64,000 nt of DNA from HLUCCA09 sp965277275 (lineage in GTDB: Bacteria; Pseudomonadota; Alphaproteobacteria; Rhodobacterales; Rhodobacteraceae): contig CBDICG010000002.1 in NCBI GenBank assembly GCA_965277275.1, forward strand, positions 3,286,001-3,350,000, written 5' to 3'. Numbering within the stretch: the first letter of the stretch is position 1; every line of letters starts with the position of its first letter. The notes beneath the pieces are model-generated. The model had not been told where the DNA came from. It did no database searches and saw nothing but the letters and a program-made list of their open reading frames with translations. Both the position numbers and the translations under genes were made by a program. Of this stretch, positions 8,600 to 17,060 are shown piece by piece.

Positions 8600-10127
8600 A
8601 GACAGCCCCCCTCCTTTCTTCGTTGCGCGTGCAGCGGGCTCGCGTGTCTTGCTCGCGCCGCCGAGCTTGTCTCTGCCGACCCCGTATTCCACTACGCTGG
8701 GCATTGCGCGGTCTGTCACGGAGCGCAAAGGTACGGCGGCACTGGCCCCGCGCTCATACCCGACACGGGAACAGGATATCGGCGCAGCCCGTGCCGCCAC
8801 CCAGATGCCCGCCTTTGACGAGGTTCCGAGCGCTGACGGGATCGCCGTACTTGCCCCCCGGATCAACACGCCCCGTGCCGGGATCGCTGCCTAGGGGCTC
8901 GCCGAGTTCGCCGAGAGCCGCGAGATGTTGGTCGGCTACAGTCCGGCGACCGCCCCGATCGTCGAGGCCGGTCCGCCGAACGTCACGCTCGTTGTCGAGA
9001 CCGGAGATCACCATGTCAGCGTGCTCGACGGCGACACGTTCGAGGTGACGGACCTTTACGCTAGGTTTTCCGCCGTCCATGAAGGGCCGGAACTCCCGCC
9101 CGGCGGGCGTCTCGCCTTCGCGATGTCTCGCGATGGCTGGGTGCAGGAATACGGCATCTCGTCGCTGGCAGAGGTCGCGCGAGCCTCAAAGGCCGCATCA
9201 TCGCGATATCCCATGTTGGAACGTGGCTCGCTGTTGGAAACTACCTGCTACCGACAATCACTGTCCTGTCGACGGACGATCTCGGCCCTGTCCGTGTCTC
9301 GCCGTGATCGCCAAGAACGCCCCCCTTCCGCACGTCTCGGCGGTCTACGAGGCGCCGCAACGCCGCAGTTTCATCCTCGCGCTGAAAAACGCGCCGGAGA
9401 TCTGGGAAGTTGCGACTGATCCGGACGCGGAGCCGGTCAACGAGGGCCACACCCATGGCTACGAGATGGGCATGGTCGAGGCCATCGCCTCGTCAGTAGG
9501 CCCCTTCGCGGGCCGCAGGATCAGGATTTCCGCGCCGCTCGACGACGTCCTTTTTCACCTCCGACTATCGCTTCCTCGTGGGCCCCTCGTGACGGTGCCC
9601 AGGGTGTCGTCGTCAATCCCCATGCCGGGCGAGAGGTCGCGACCTTGCCGATGCCCGACACGCCGGATCTGGGATCGGGCATCAGTCGGGTGCGCGACGG
9701 CCCCCGCGTCATGGCCACATCGCATCTCAAGGAGGGCGTCCTGTTTGTGATCGACTTCGCGGACTGGACGGTGATCGAGGCCATAGAGGCAAAGGGCCCC
9801 GGTGTTCTTCCTGCACAGCCACGGGCACAGCACTGTGTCCGCTAAGTTGTTTCCTTCGGGCCCAATCGCGATGTGAGGCACGTGATCGACATCGAGAGAC
9901 TCGAGTTCTTGTGCACGCTGTGCCCGGCTCCGGGCACGACCGTTGCGCATGTTGAGTGCGACAGGAACGGCGCCCACTCGCCCGTAAGCGTTGGGGAAGA
10001 TGACGGCGCGGCTATCGTCTGCGATGTGACCACTCTCGAAGAGATCCGTCGCCTGCCCATGCGAAAGCCGTCGGGCAAGTACAGCGTCGTGAACAAGATC
10101 ACTTTCTCTCATGTTACGAGCCACTGA
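8600..10127 (+). pseudogene. nirN: Decayed nirN, cytochrome c/d1-type dehydrogenase of heme d1 synthesis
   Basis: After a weak signal peptide the reading gives DPVFHYAGHCAVCHGAQRYG, so the CxxCH heme c site is present. It is followed in shifting frames by the d1-propeller strands PNVTLVVETGDHHVSVLDGD, AFAMSRDGWVQEYG, HVSAVYEAPQRRSFILALK, APEIWEVATDPD and, at the end, LPMRKPSGKYSVVNKITFS with a TGA at 10125-10127. At least five frameshifts break it. Strand order and length (about 500 residues) agree with NirN. Confidence 0.85.
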
Positions 10128-10587
10128 CATGCCCATGCCTGTGCTCGTCGCCCACCGCGCGCCGTCGGATCCCGACGCCCCGAGGCCGGACTTGCGCGGA
10201 TAGCATGGGATACGGCAGCCACCTGGCCCGGCGCGCCAGCGCCGTGGAGTGCCACGCTCGCCAAGCCCGGATCGCTCACTGACGCAATGGGCGATGTGGA
10301 AGACGCGCGGATCCTTTCTGCGGTCCTGTCCGATGGAGTTGTCGTGCGCGAACGTCGCCGCGCGCGCTGGAGGAGAGCATCGGTGGGACTGCACGGGTGC
10401 TCCCTCTATGGCGTGTGTCCGGTTGATTGGTGCTCTCACCCGTCGCGTCGGTGGTGGCCGGGCTGGTGCTCGGGTTTCCGGCAACCCGGGCGTTCGGCGC
10501 GTGGGTGCGCCGCCTGATGGCGCGCGGCGATGTTCTCCGCTGAGCGTGTGCGGGACGCCGAAAACGCCACCCCGCACCCGGGCTGCC
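10128..10587. other. Unidentified degraded fragment between nirN and nosX
   Basis: No whole gene is recognisable. One plus-strand frame ends with a hydrophobic helix, VASVVAGLVLGFPATRAFGA, followed by WVRRLMARGD and a stop near 10537, which looks like the C-terminus of a lost membrane protein. The rest shows no similarity I can name. Confidence 0.3.
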
Positions 10588-10687
10588 TATTGCCCTGACA
10601 GAGAAGCGATGAGGTTCGTGATGTCTTCTTCGTCGCGCAAACCAACAAGGAATATCTTTGTTCCTTCCAAGAAGTGCTTGGGCTTGG
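10588..10687 (-). pseudogene. C-terminal stub of a class I cytochrome c
   Basis: Directly after the nosX stop, the minus strand reads FLEGTKIFLVGLRDEEDITN and LIASLSGQ, then TAG. This is the last helix of a mono-heme cytochrome c (pattern PGTKM.F.GL.....NLIAYL). The methionine heme ligand of the GTKM motif reads isoleucine here, and the heme-binding CxxCH part is gone. It may be what is left of an electron donor gene once next to nosX. Confidence 0.6.
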
Positions 10688-10688
10688 G

Positions 10689-11624
10689 TCAGGTCTTCGC
10701 GAGGGCTTCGAGCCGCGCGTCGGGGAATAGTGAAAGAGCTTCGGAGTGGAGTTCGGCGGGCATCGCACAGAGCCCTGTCGACAAGCCGTCCGCGACGGCG
10801 GCGCTCGGGGAGGAGACGGAGACGAGGGCAGCACCGTTGGCCTGCGCGCCCGTGCGAGGATCGAAGATGTGGCCGACCCGACCCGCCGGATCGAGGACGG
10901 TGCCGCGCGGAGCGGAGGTTGCGACGGCGCGGTCTTTCAACGTGATGCGCGTGAGCACAGCGCCATCGGGGGCCGCGATCCCCACGGTCCAGCCCGGCTT
11001 GCCAGCTGGATGCCCGAGGGCCGCGATCTCGCCGATGTCGACAAGGACATCGGTCAGCCCCTGGCTCTTCAGAAGGCTCGCAACCCGATCGGTCACGATC
11101 CCGTGGGCGACGCCGTTGAGCGTGACGGCTTGTCCGGCGCGCAAGGTCACGGCGCGGCTGTTGTAGCGCACGCCCTGCCAGCCGACATGCCACAGCGCTT
11201 TCGCGGTGTTCTCGGCGGTGATCCTTTTACCGTGGGCCGCGCCCGTCGCGGCCAGCAGGAAGAGCGGCTGCACCGTCGGGTCAAAGGCGCCAGCGGTTGC
11301 GCTATTCAGGCGATCGCAGAGCGCGAGAGCTTCGAGCAACTCGGGCGGCGGATATTGCAGATGCCCCTCGGCATTGAGCTGAAGAAGCGCGGAGCCGGGA
11401 CGATAGAGGCTGAAGATCCTTTCAAGGCGGGTCAGCTCGGCCCGAACGGCAATGACGATGCTCTGGCCATCTTCCGGGGCGAGCCCTTCGATCCTGAGGG
11501 AGGCGGCCGCGCCGAGGGCCTGGCCATGCCAGAGCGTGCGCGGTTCGGCCGCCGAAGCGGCGGGCACGGCACAAGCGGCGGCAGAGATGGCGAGGAACCG
11601 GCGGCGCGGCAAGGTGCGTGTCAT
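10689..11624 (-). CDS. nosX: NosX, ApbE-like FAD:protein FMN transferase
   Basis: NosX attaches FMN covalently to NosR in the periplasm, which N2O reduction needs in vivo. The 311-residue protein starts MTRTLPRRRFLAISAAACAV, a twin-arginine signal with a cleavage site near ASA. ApbE-fold segments follow: LERIFSLYRPGSALLQLN, NSATAGAFDPTVQPLF, LNGVAHGIVTDRVASLL and VDIGEIAALGHPAG. The ATG at 11622-11624 is chosen because it overlaps the nosL stop (ATGA) and begins the Tat signal; longer upstream frames read through nosL. It is the last gene of the nos operon. Length and motifs look normal. Confidence 0.93.
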   Translation of the reverse strand: MTRTLPRRRFLAISAAACAVPAASAAEPRTLWHGQALGAAASLRIEGLAPEDGQSIVIAVRAELTRLERIFSLYRPGSALLQLNAEGHLQYPPPELLEALALCDRLNSATAGAFDPTVQPLFLLAATGAAHGKRITAENTAKALWHVGWQGVRYNSRAVTLRAGQAVTLNGVAHGIVTDRVASLLKSQGLTDVLVDIGEIAALGHPAGKPGWTVGIAAPDGAVLTRITLKDRAVATSAPRGTVLDPAGRVGHIFDPRTGAQANGAALVSVSSPSAAVADGLSTGLCAMPAELHSEALSLFPDARLEALAKT

Positions 11625-12139
11625 GACGGGGCCTTCAGGGGGACGCTGAGGTCGATGGGGGCGAACACCGCGTCGTCGGGGATGTCGGGGTAGGCCATCA
11701 CGGCCCCGCCGTTGCGCAAGGCGAACGCCTCGGCAACCGTGCGATCGGCAAAGGGCACGATCTCTGGTGCGCCCATACCGCCCGCGACACCCGAGCCGAC
11801 CACATAGAACGCCGCATGGGCTGCGATCCAGTTCTCGGCACCGGGATCCTCCCAGCTTGGTGCGGCGCCCATGTCGCTGACGTAGCTCGCGATGATGCGC
11901 GCCTCGCGCTCCGGGCGCATCAGATACGCCAGCGCATCGCGGGTCTGGCCGAAAAAGAGCGGGGCGGGGTAATGCTCCAGATGAACCTGCCCCTTCGGCC
12001 CGCCATGCTCGAGCACATTCATCTGACAAAAGAAGCTCACCGCTTCCTCTGTCATCGGCACCGGGGAAGGCGCCTCTGCGCTCTCGTCCCTGCAGGCGGA
12101 AAGCGCGAGGGCGAGACAGAATAAGGGCGCGAACCTCAT
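11621..12139 (-). CDS. nosL: NosL, outer-membrane-type copper chaperone lipoprotein
   Basis: NosL is a periplasmic lipoprotein that binds Cu(I) and supplies copper for NosZ maturation. The 172-residue product starts MRFAPLFCLALALSACRDES, a lipobox LSAC giving a lipidated cysteine. The conserved segment FFCQMNVLEHGGPKGQVHLE contains the Cys and Met of the copper site, and a later region FALRNGGAVMAYPDI is typical of the family. The ATG at 12137-12139 overlaps the nosY stop and the 3' end overlaps nosX, so the genes are translationally coupled. No damage is seen. Confidence 0.93.
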   Translation of the reverse strand: MRFAPLFCLALALSACRDESAEAPSPVPMTEEAVSFFCQMNVLEHGGPKGQVHLEHYPAPLFFGQTRDALAYLMRPEREARIIASYVSDMGAAPSWEDPGAENWIAAHAAFYVVGSGVAGGMGAPEIVPFADRTVAEAFALRNGGAVMAYPDIPDDAVFAPIDLSVPLKAPS

Positions 12140-12966
12140 GGTTCGACCCTCCGGAAGGCGGCGCGGGCCAGCACGATCGCCAGCACGGGCCAGATGGCCA
12201 GCGAGAGCGGGGCGGCCCAGCGAGGCAGGCTGTCTGCGGCACCGGTCATGCCCGCAGCGATGGCCACGGTTTCGGAGCCGGCGATGTTCCACAGCCGGAA
12301 TGCGTCGGCGGGGTTCGCCGTCATCAGCCATGGGAAGATGTGCTGTGTGAAGGGGCCGCCCCTGTCGAGCACGACCGCCGCCAGAAGGCCCAGATCGTAG
12401 AGCACCACGAAGACGAGCCAGAGCGCCGCGGAAAGCCCGGCCGCCGCTGCGACCGATCCCGCAAGCGCGGAGACCGCGTAACCGAGGCCGAGGAACACAG
12501 CGCCCAGAAGGATCGCGGTGGCGATCAGGCGGGCCAGCGCCAGAAGGCTGTCGGAGCTGGCACCACCCAGGGCCATGGCGACGATCCCGGCGATGCCGAA
12601 GCCGATACCGCAGGCGATGGCGAGAGCCGCAACATGGGCGAACGCCTTGCCCAGCAGGATCTCACCCCGTCCCACGGGGTAGGACAGCACGAGGCCCAGC
12701 GTCCCGCGCTCGGCCTCGCCCGCCACGGCGTCAAAGCTCATCATCAGGGCGATCAGGGGCATCAGGTAAACCGCGAGCGTCGTCATCGAGGCAACCGAGA
12801 CGGTGAGCATGTCCACGCCAAGCGTGCCCGTTGGGGCGCTGCCCGCGAAGGACAGCGCAAGGGCAAAGAGCGTCAGGATCAGCGTTGCGATGGCGACCCA
12901 TCGGTTGCGGCGCAGGATGATCCCCTCGGCACGGGCGATGGCGAGGATGCGGGGCAGGGCGCTCAT
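12136..12966 (-). CDS. nosY: NosY, ABC transporter permease of the Nos assembly complex
   Basis: This 276-residue integral membrane protein has about six hydrophobic helices. The first is WVAIATLILTLFALALSFAG, and the stretch VYLMPLIALMMSFDAVAGEAERGTLGLVLSYPVGRGEILLGK is typical of ABC-2 type permeases of the NosY group. With NosF and NosD it forms the NosDFY complex needed to mature the CuZ sulfide-bridged copper site. The start ATG overlaps the nosF stop by 4 bases. No anomalies were noted. Confidence 0.93.
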   Translation of the reverse strand: MSALPRILAIARAEGIILRRNRWVAIATLILTLFALALSFAGSAPTGTLGVDMLTVSVASMTTLAVYLMPLIALMMSFDAVAGEAERGTLGLVLSYPVGRGEILLGKAFAHVAALAIACGIGFGIAGIVAMALGGASSDSLLALARLIATAILLGAVFLGLGYAVSALAGSVAAAAGLSAALWLVFVVLYDLGLLAAVVLDRGGPFTQHIFPWLMTANPADAFRLWNIAGSETVAIAAGMTGAADSLPRWAAPLSLAIWPVLAIVLARAAFRRVEP

Positions 12967-13862
12967 GGGTTGCCTCCCGAGTAGTGGCGGTAGAGCTCCT
13001 CCAGACCCGGTGGGGCGATGTCGAGATCGGCTATGGCGCCGCCGAGGCCCGCGATGTGCTGGAGCTTTGCCATCTTCTGCGCCGGGTCGCAGAGGATCTC
13101 GACAGAGGCCCCGTTGAGACGCGCTCCACCTGTTTCGGTGGCGATCCGGTCCGCGCTGGCGCTATCGGAGGCGCGCAACTTGAGGCGGATAGGGAGGCCC
13201 GCGGCCTCGGCCAGCCGATCGAGCCTGTCGTCGGCCACGAGCTGCCCGTGCCGCAGGATGGCGATGCGGTCGGTGCGGGCTTCGACCTCCGTCAGCGCAT
13301 GGCTTGAGATCAGCACGGCGGTGCCTTGCGCGGCGAGGTCATCGACGAGGGTATAGAGATCATGGCGGGAGACTGGGTCGAGCCCGCTTGTCGGCTCATC
13401 AAGGAGCGCGAGACGGGGTGTGCCGAGCATTACCTGGGCAAGGCCGAGGCGCTGGCGCATCCCCTTGGAATAAGTTGAAATTCGGCGGTCGCGCGCTTTG
13501 GCCAGGCCCACGCGGTCGAGCAACGGTCCAACGACGCGAGTGTTCTCGCCGGCCAGCCGCGCAAAGAGCGCAAGCTGGTCTCGCCCGGTGAGCGCGCCGT
13601 GAAAGGCGACAGCCTCGGGCAGGTAGGCAACGGCCGCGCGCGCGGCCCGGCTGCCGGGGGCGGCGCCACACACGCGGATCTGGCCGCCATCGCCGCGTAT
13701 CAGCCCGACGATCAGCTTGATGAGTGTGGACTTGCCCGCGCCGTTATGACCGAGGAGCGCCACGCGCTCGCCTGCCGCGACGGCGAGAGACACCTTGTCC
13801 AGGATTGTCGCCTTGCCGCGCTGCTTCACCACGTCTTTGGCCAGAAGAACCGGATCGCTCAT
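12963..13862 (-). CDS. nosF: NosF, ABC transporter ATPase of the Nos assembly complex
   Basis: This 299-residue cytoplasmic ATPase has a Walker A at residues 38-46 (GHNGAGKST), the signature YSKGMRQRLGLAQVML, and a Walker B with catalytic Glu in LALLDEPTSGLD. It pairs with NosY and passes energy to NosD for sulfur delivery to NosZ. The ATG at 13860-13862 overlaps the nosD stop. Family length is normal. Confidence 0.94.
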   Translation of the reverse strand: MSDPVLLAKDVVKQRGKATILDKVSLAVAAGERVALLGHNGAGKSTLIKLIVGLIRGDGGQIRVCGAAPGSRAARAAVAYLPEAVAFHGALTGRDQLALFARLAGENTRVVGPLLDRVGLAKARDRRISTYSKGMRQRLGLAQVMLGTPRLALLDEPTSGLDPVSRHDLYTLVDDLAAQGTAVLISSHALTEVEARTDRIAILRHGQLVADDRLDRLAEAAGLPIRLKLRASDSASADRIATETGGARLNGASVEILCDPAQKMAKLQHIAGLGGAIADLDIAPPGLEELYRHYSGGNP

Positions 13863-15124
13863 GACGGCGCCTCCTCGAACTCGGGCGCCGCGATTTCAAC
13901 AGGGTGCATCAGCGGTGCGCTGTCGATCACGCCGCCGGGAAGGAGCGCGGGAAACGCCGATTGTGACCAGCGCACCAGCTGCACGGCGGGCGAGCCCAGC
14001 AGCAGCTTGGCGGCCGGTTGCGTCCAGAGCACACGGTCCATGCTGTCATTGGGGCGGTAGGGCACGTCGCCGATGCCGTCGCCGTCGAGATCGTAGGCGG
14101 CATTGTCAGACCAGTAGTTGCCACGCCCGTCGACCGACCATTCGTCCCACCGCGTTGAGACGTACTTCACCTGGCTCTGGTTGCCGATAAAGGCGTTGCC
14201 GACGATCTCGTTGCGGTCGGACCCCGCGGTGAAGTGAATGCCGATCTCACACCCTTCGAAGCGGTTGCCCGAGAAGGCGTTGCGGTGGCTGTTATAGAGA
14301 AAGGCGCATTTCTCAGGGCTCGTCCGGCCCGCGCCGGGGCGCACGAGGTTGCCGGTGATGATGGATCGGTTGGCGTAATTCAGCATCACGCCATGGTCGC
14401 GGTCACCGATGGAGATGTTGTCCGTAATGCGCACACGGGTGGAATACATCACCGCGTAGCCGAGGTGGTTTCCAACCGAGAGGTTGCCGGAGACCTCGCT
14501 GTTGTCGGCGTACATGTAGTGCACGGCAAAGCGCAGGTCGCGGAACGTGTTGTCCGAAAAGCGGTTGCGCTTGGAGGAGTTGACGAAGATGCCGTCGCGA
14601 CCCCAGCGAACGTGATTGCCGATCACCTCCGCACCTGGCGCGTTCCAGACGTAGATGCCGTTGCCGCGCTGGTTCATCAGGCGGTCCTGGCGGCCTTCGA
14701 TGACGTTGCCGCTGACGCGGGCGTCCTTGGCGCCGTGGATATCGACGCCGTAGAGATTGCCGCGCAGGGTGTTGCCCTCGACAACCGCGCGATCGGCTGT
14801 CTTCAAGAGCTGGATGCCACTGTCGATCTCGCCATGGTCGTCGCCGGAGCCAGTCACGATCAAACCAAGCACCGTGACATCCGGCGCGGCAACGTTGATG
14901 ACGGAGCCTCTCCCGCCGCCATCAATCTGTGCCGACCCGCCGCCCTCGAGCGTCAGCGGACGGTCGAGCACGACCGGGCCAGCGTAGACCCCCGGCGCGA
15001 GGCGCAGAACGTCACCGGCCTGCGCCTTTGCCAGAGCCTCGGCCAGCCCGCCGGGCTGCACCTGCCGCTCCGCCGCCCAGAGCGGCAGGGCGACGAGGCA
15101 CAAGAGGAACCCCAAGAGGCGCAT
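13859..15124 (-). CDS. nosD: NosD, periplasmic beta-helix copper/sulfur delivery protein
   Basis: The 421-residue product begins MRLLGFLLCLVALPLWAAER, a Sec signal peptide, and continues as a right-handed parallel beta-helix with repeated short N-containing turns such as VVEGNTLRGNLYGVDIHG and VSGNLSVGNHLGYAVMYS. NosD docks on NosFY and hands copper and sulfur to NosZ. The ATG at 15122-15124 is chosen because it gives the signal peptide and its A is shared with the nosZ stop (TGATG). A longer in-frame extension upstream reads through nosZ and is not used. Confidence 0.94.
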   Translation of the reverse strand: MRLLGFLLCLVALPLWAAERQVQPGGLAEALAKAQAGDVLRLAPGVYAGPVVLDRPLTLEGGGSAQIDGGGRGSVINVAAPDVTVLGLIVTGSGDDHGEIDSGIQLLKTADRAVVEGNTLRGNLYGVDIHGAKDARVSGNVIEGRQDRLMNQRGNGIYVWNAPGAEVIGNHVRWGRDGIFVNSSKRNRFSDNTFRDLRFAVHYMYADNSEVSGNLSVGNHLGYAVMYSTRVRITDNISIGDRDHGVMLNYANRSIITGNLVRPGAGRTSPEKCAFLYNSHRNAFSGNRFEGCEIGIHFTAGSDRNEIVGNAFIGNQSQVKYVSTRWDEWSVDGRGNYWSDNAAYDLDGDGIGDVPYRPNDSMDRVLWTQPAAKLLLGSPAVQLVRWSQSAFPALLPGGVIDSAPLMHPVEIAAPEFEEAPS

Positions 15125-17043
15125 CAGCCGGCCCGTGGCTCGACGAACATCCGCCCTCGCATCTCCATGTGGAGCGCGTGGCAGAACCACTGGCAATAGA
15201 ACCAGTGCACCCCGGGCCGTTCGGCGACGAAGCTGACGGACGCGGTGGCCTGTGGGCCGATCTCGATCGCGATGCCGTAGTTGGCCATGCAGAAGCCATG
15301 GGTGACGTCGTCGATGTCGTCCATGTTGGTGATGTACATCGTCACTTCGTTGCCTTGGGCGACCGTAAACTTCTCCAGCGAGAAGCTCGGCGCGATGGAG
15401 TGCATGTAGACCCGCACCATGTTGCCATCGCGAATGATCTCCTCCTCGCTGTCGTGGCCCCAGTCGAGATCCACCCCGTCGGCGGCGGCCTGCTGGCGGG
15501 CCTCTTCCCACATCGGGTCGTCGCGCTGCCAGACATTCACCGGGTTCACGATATCGCGGCGCACCACGATGCTGTCGTGCGGCTCGGCAAAGGTCGGCCC
15601 GTCATGGACCACCTCCATGCGGTTGCCCGTGATGGAGATGAGCTGCTCGTTCTCGGGCTTGAGCGGGCCAGTGTTGAGGAACCGATCCTTCGAGAACTTG
15701 TTCATCGAGATCAGCCACTTGCCATCTGCCTCGGCGGTTTCGCCCATGGAAGTGGTGTTGTGGCCCGGCTGATAATGGACATCGACCTTCTCAAGGATCG
15801 GGTCGACCTCCTCCCCCGCGAACTGGCGCAAGGCAGCGTCGATGTTCCACTTCGCCACCTGGCTGTCGAGAAAGAGCGTCGTGAAGCAATTGCCCTGTCC
15901 GTCGAACGCGGTGTGGAGCGGGCCGAGGCCCAACTCCGGCTGCGCGACGATGACCGACGAGGGGTCGGCATCGTCGGTGAACATCGCGTCGAACTTGGTC
16001 ACGTCGAGCACCGAGACGGTGGGCGAAAGCTTGCCGTTGACCATCACATGGACCTTGTCGGGCGCGGTGTTGATGCCGTGTGGCGAGTTCGGGATGGGGA
16101 TGTAGCGGGTGTAGTTCTTGTTCACCCCCTTGCGCCCGTCGATCACCTTGACGCCCTTGAGCTCCTGATAGTCGCCCGCCGCGATGCCCGCCTCGATCTC
16201 GGCGATGTTGAAAACCACCACGTGGTCGAGCTCGTTTTCCGTCATCTCCGACAGGTTCATGCCCATCTCGGAGTTGTACGAGGTCGAGAAGGCGTATTTG
16301 CCCTGATAGTCGCAATCGGTGTTGTCGAGGTTGCCCGACACGATCACCTGCCATGCGATTTCCATCGTGTCGCCGTCGATGGCGGTGAAGATGTTCACGT
16401 ATTGCGACGGATCGTCGAGGATCTGACCATCGTTCACGAGCGGCGCTTCATGCTCGCCATTGGCAAAGACATAGCCGGTGCGCGGGAACTTCTGCGGGCG
16501 CATGCCGTGAATATCGTGCGCATTGGGGATCTCGATGATCTTGTCGCACTTCATCACGTCGCACCGAACGCGCGCCACGCGGGTGTTCGCCTTGTCGTTC
16601 ATAAACAAATAGCGCCCGTCATACGTCCCGTCGGTGAAGGACATGTGGGGATGGTGCAGGTCGCCGTTGTCATAGGTTTCCTTGCCGTTCGCCGCGAGAA
16701 ACGCCTTGGTCTCGGGCAAGAGACCTTCTGTCAGGATCTTGCGGCTCTCGTTCGTCTGACCCCAGCCTGTTGCCGAGCACCGATTGAAGACCGGCACGCG
16801 CATCAGCTCGCGCATCGAGGGCACGCCGAGGATACGCAACTCGCCCGTCTGACCCGACGACCAAAACCCGTAATACTCGTCGAGATCGCCGGGTGCGAGC
16901 GCGTGCTCTCCGTTGGCGGCGAGGGCGGGTTTGCCCGACAGGAGCCCCCCGCCGATGCCGGTGGCTGCGGCAACCGCGCCGGTCGCTGTCGCCCCCATCA
17001 TCATACGCCGCGAGATGGCCAGTTGCTTGAGTTTGTCGTGCAT
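15124..17043 (-). CDS. nosZ: NosZ, nitrous oxide reductase, clade I (Tat-exported)
   Basis: NosZ reduces N2O to N2 in the periplasm. The 639-residue precursor has a twin-arginine signal (ISRRMMMGATATG) typical of clade I enzymes. CuZ histidines appear in DLHHPH (about 130-133) and AHDIHG (176 and 179), with further His residues in the propeller. The C-terminal CuA domain ends with CQWFCHALHMEM at about 617-628, with both cysteines, His and Met present. No frameshift or motif loss is seen, in contrast to nir and nor. It follows nosR by 17 bases and overlaps nosD. Confidence 0.97.
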   Translation of the reverse strand: MHDKLKQLAISRRMMMGATATGAVAAATGIGGGLLSGKPALAANGEHALAPGDLDEYYGFWSSGQTGELRILGVPSMRELMRVPVFNRCSATGWGQTNESRKILTEGLLPETKAFLAANGKETYDNGDLHHPHMSFTDGTYDGRYLFMNDKANTRVARVRCDVMKCDKIIEIPNAHDIHGMRPQKFPRTGYVFANGEHEAPLVNDGQILDDPSQYVNIFTAIDGDTMEIAWQVIVSGNLDNTDCDYQGKYAFSTSYNSEMGMNLSEMTENELDHVVVFNIAEIEAGIAAGDYQELKGVKVIDGRKGVNKNYTRYIPIPNSPHGINTAPDKVHVMVNGKLSPTVSVLDVTKFDAMFTDDADPSSVIVAQPELGLGPLHTAFDGQGNCFTTLFLDSQVAKWNIDAALRQFAGEEVDPILEKVDVHYQPGHNTTSMGETAEADGKWLISMNKFSKDRFLNTGPLKPENEQLISITGNRMEVVHDGPTFAEPHDSIVVRRDIVNPVNVWQRDDPMWEEARQQAAADGVDLDWGHDSEEEIIRDGNMVRVYMHSIAPSFSLEKFTVAQGNEVTMYITNMDDIDDVTHGFCMANYGIAIEIGPQATASVSFVAERPGVHWFYCQWFCHALHMEMRGRMFVEPRAG

Positions 17044-17060
17044 GGGTCTTCCTCCTCAGA

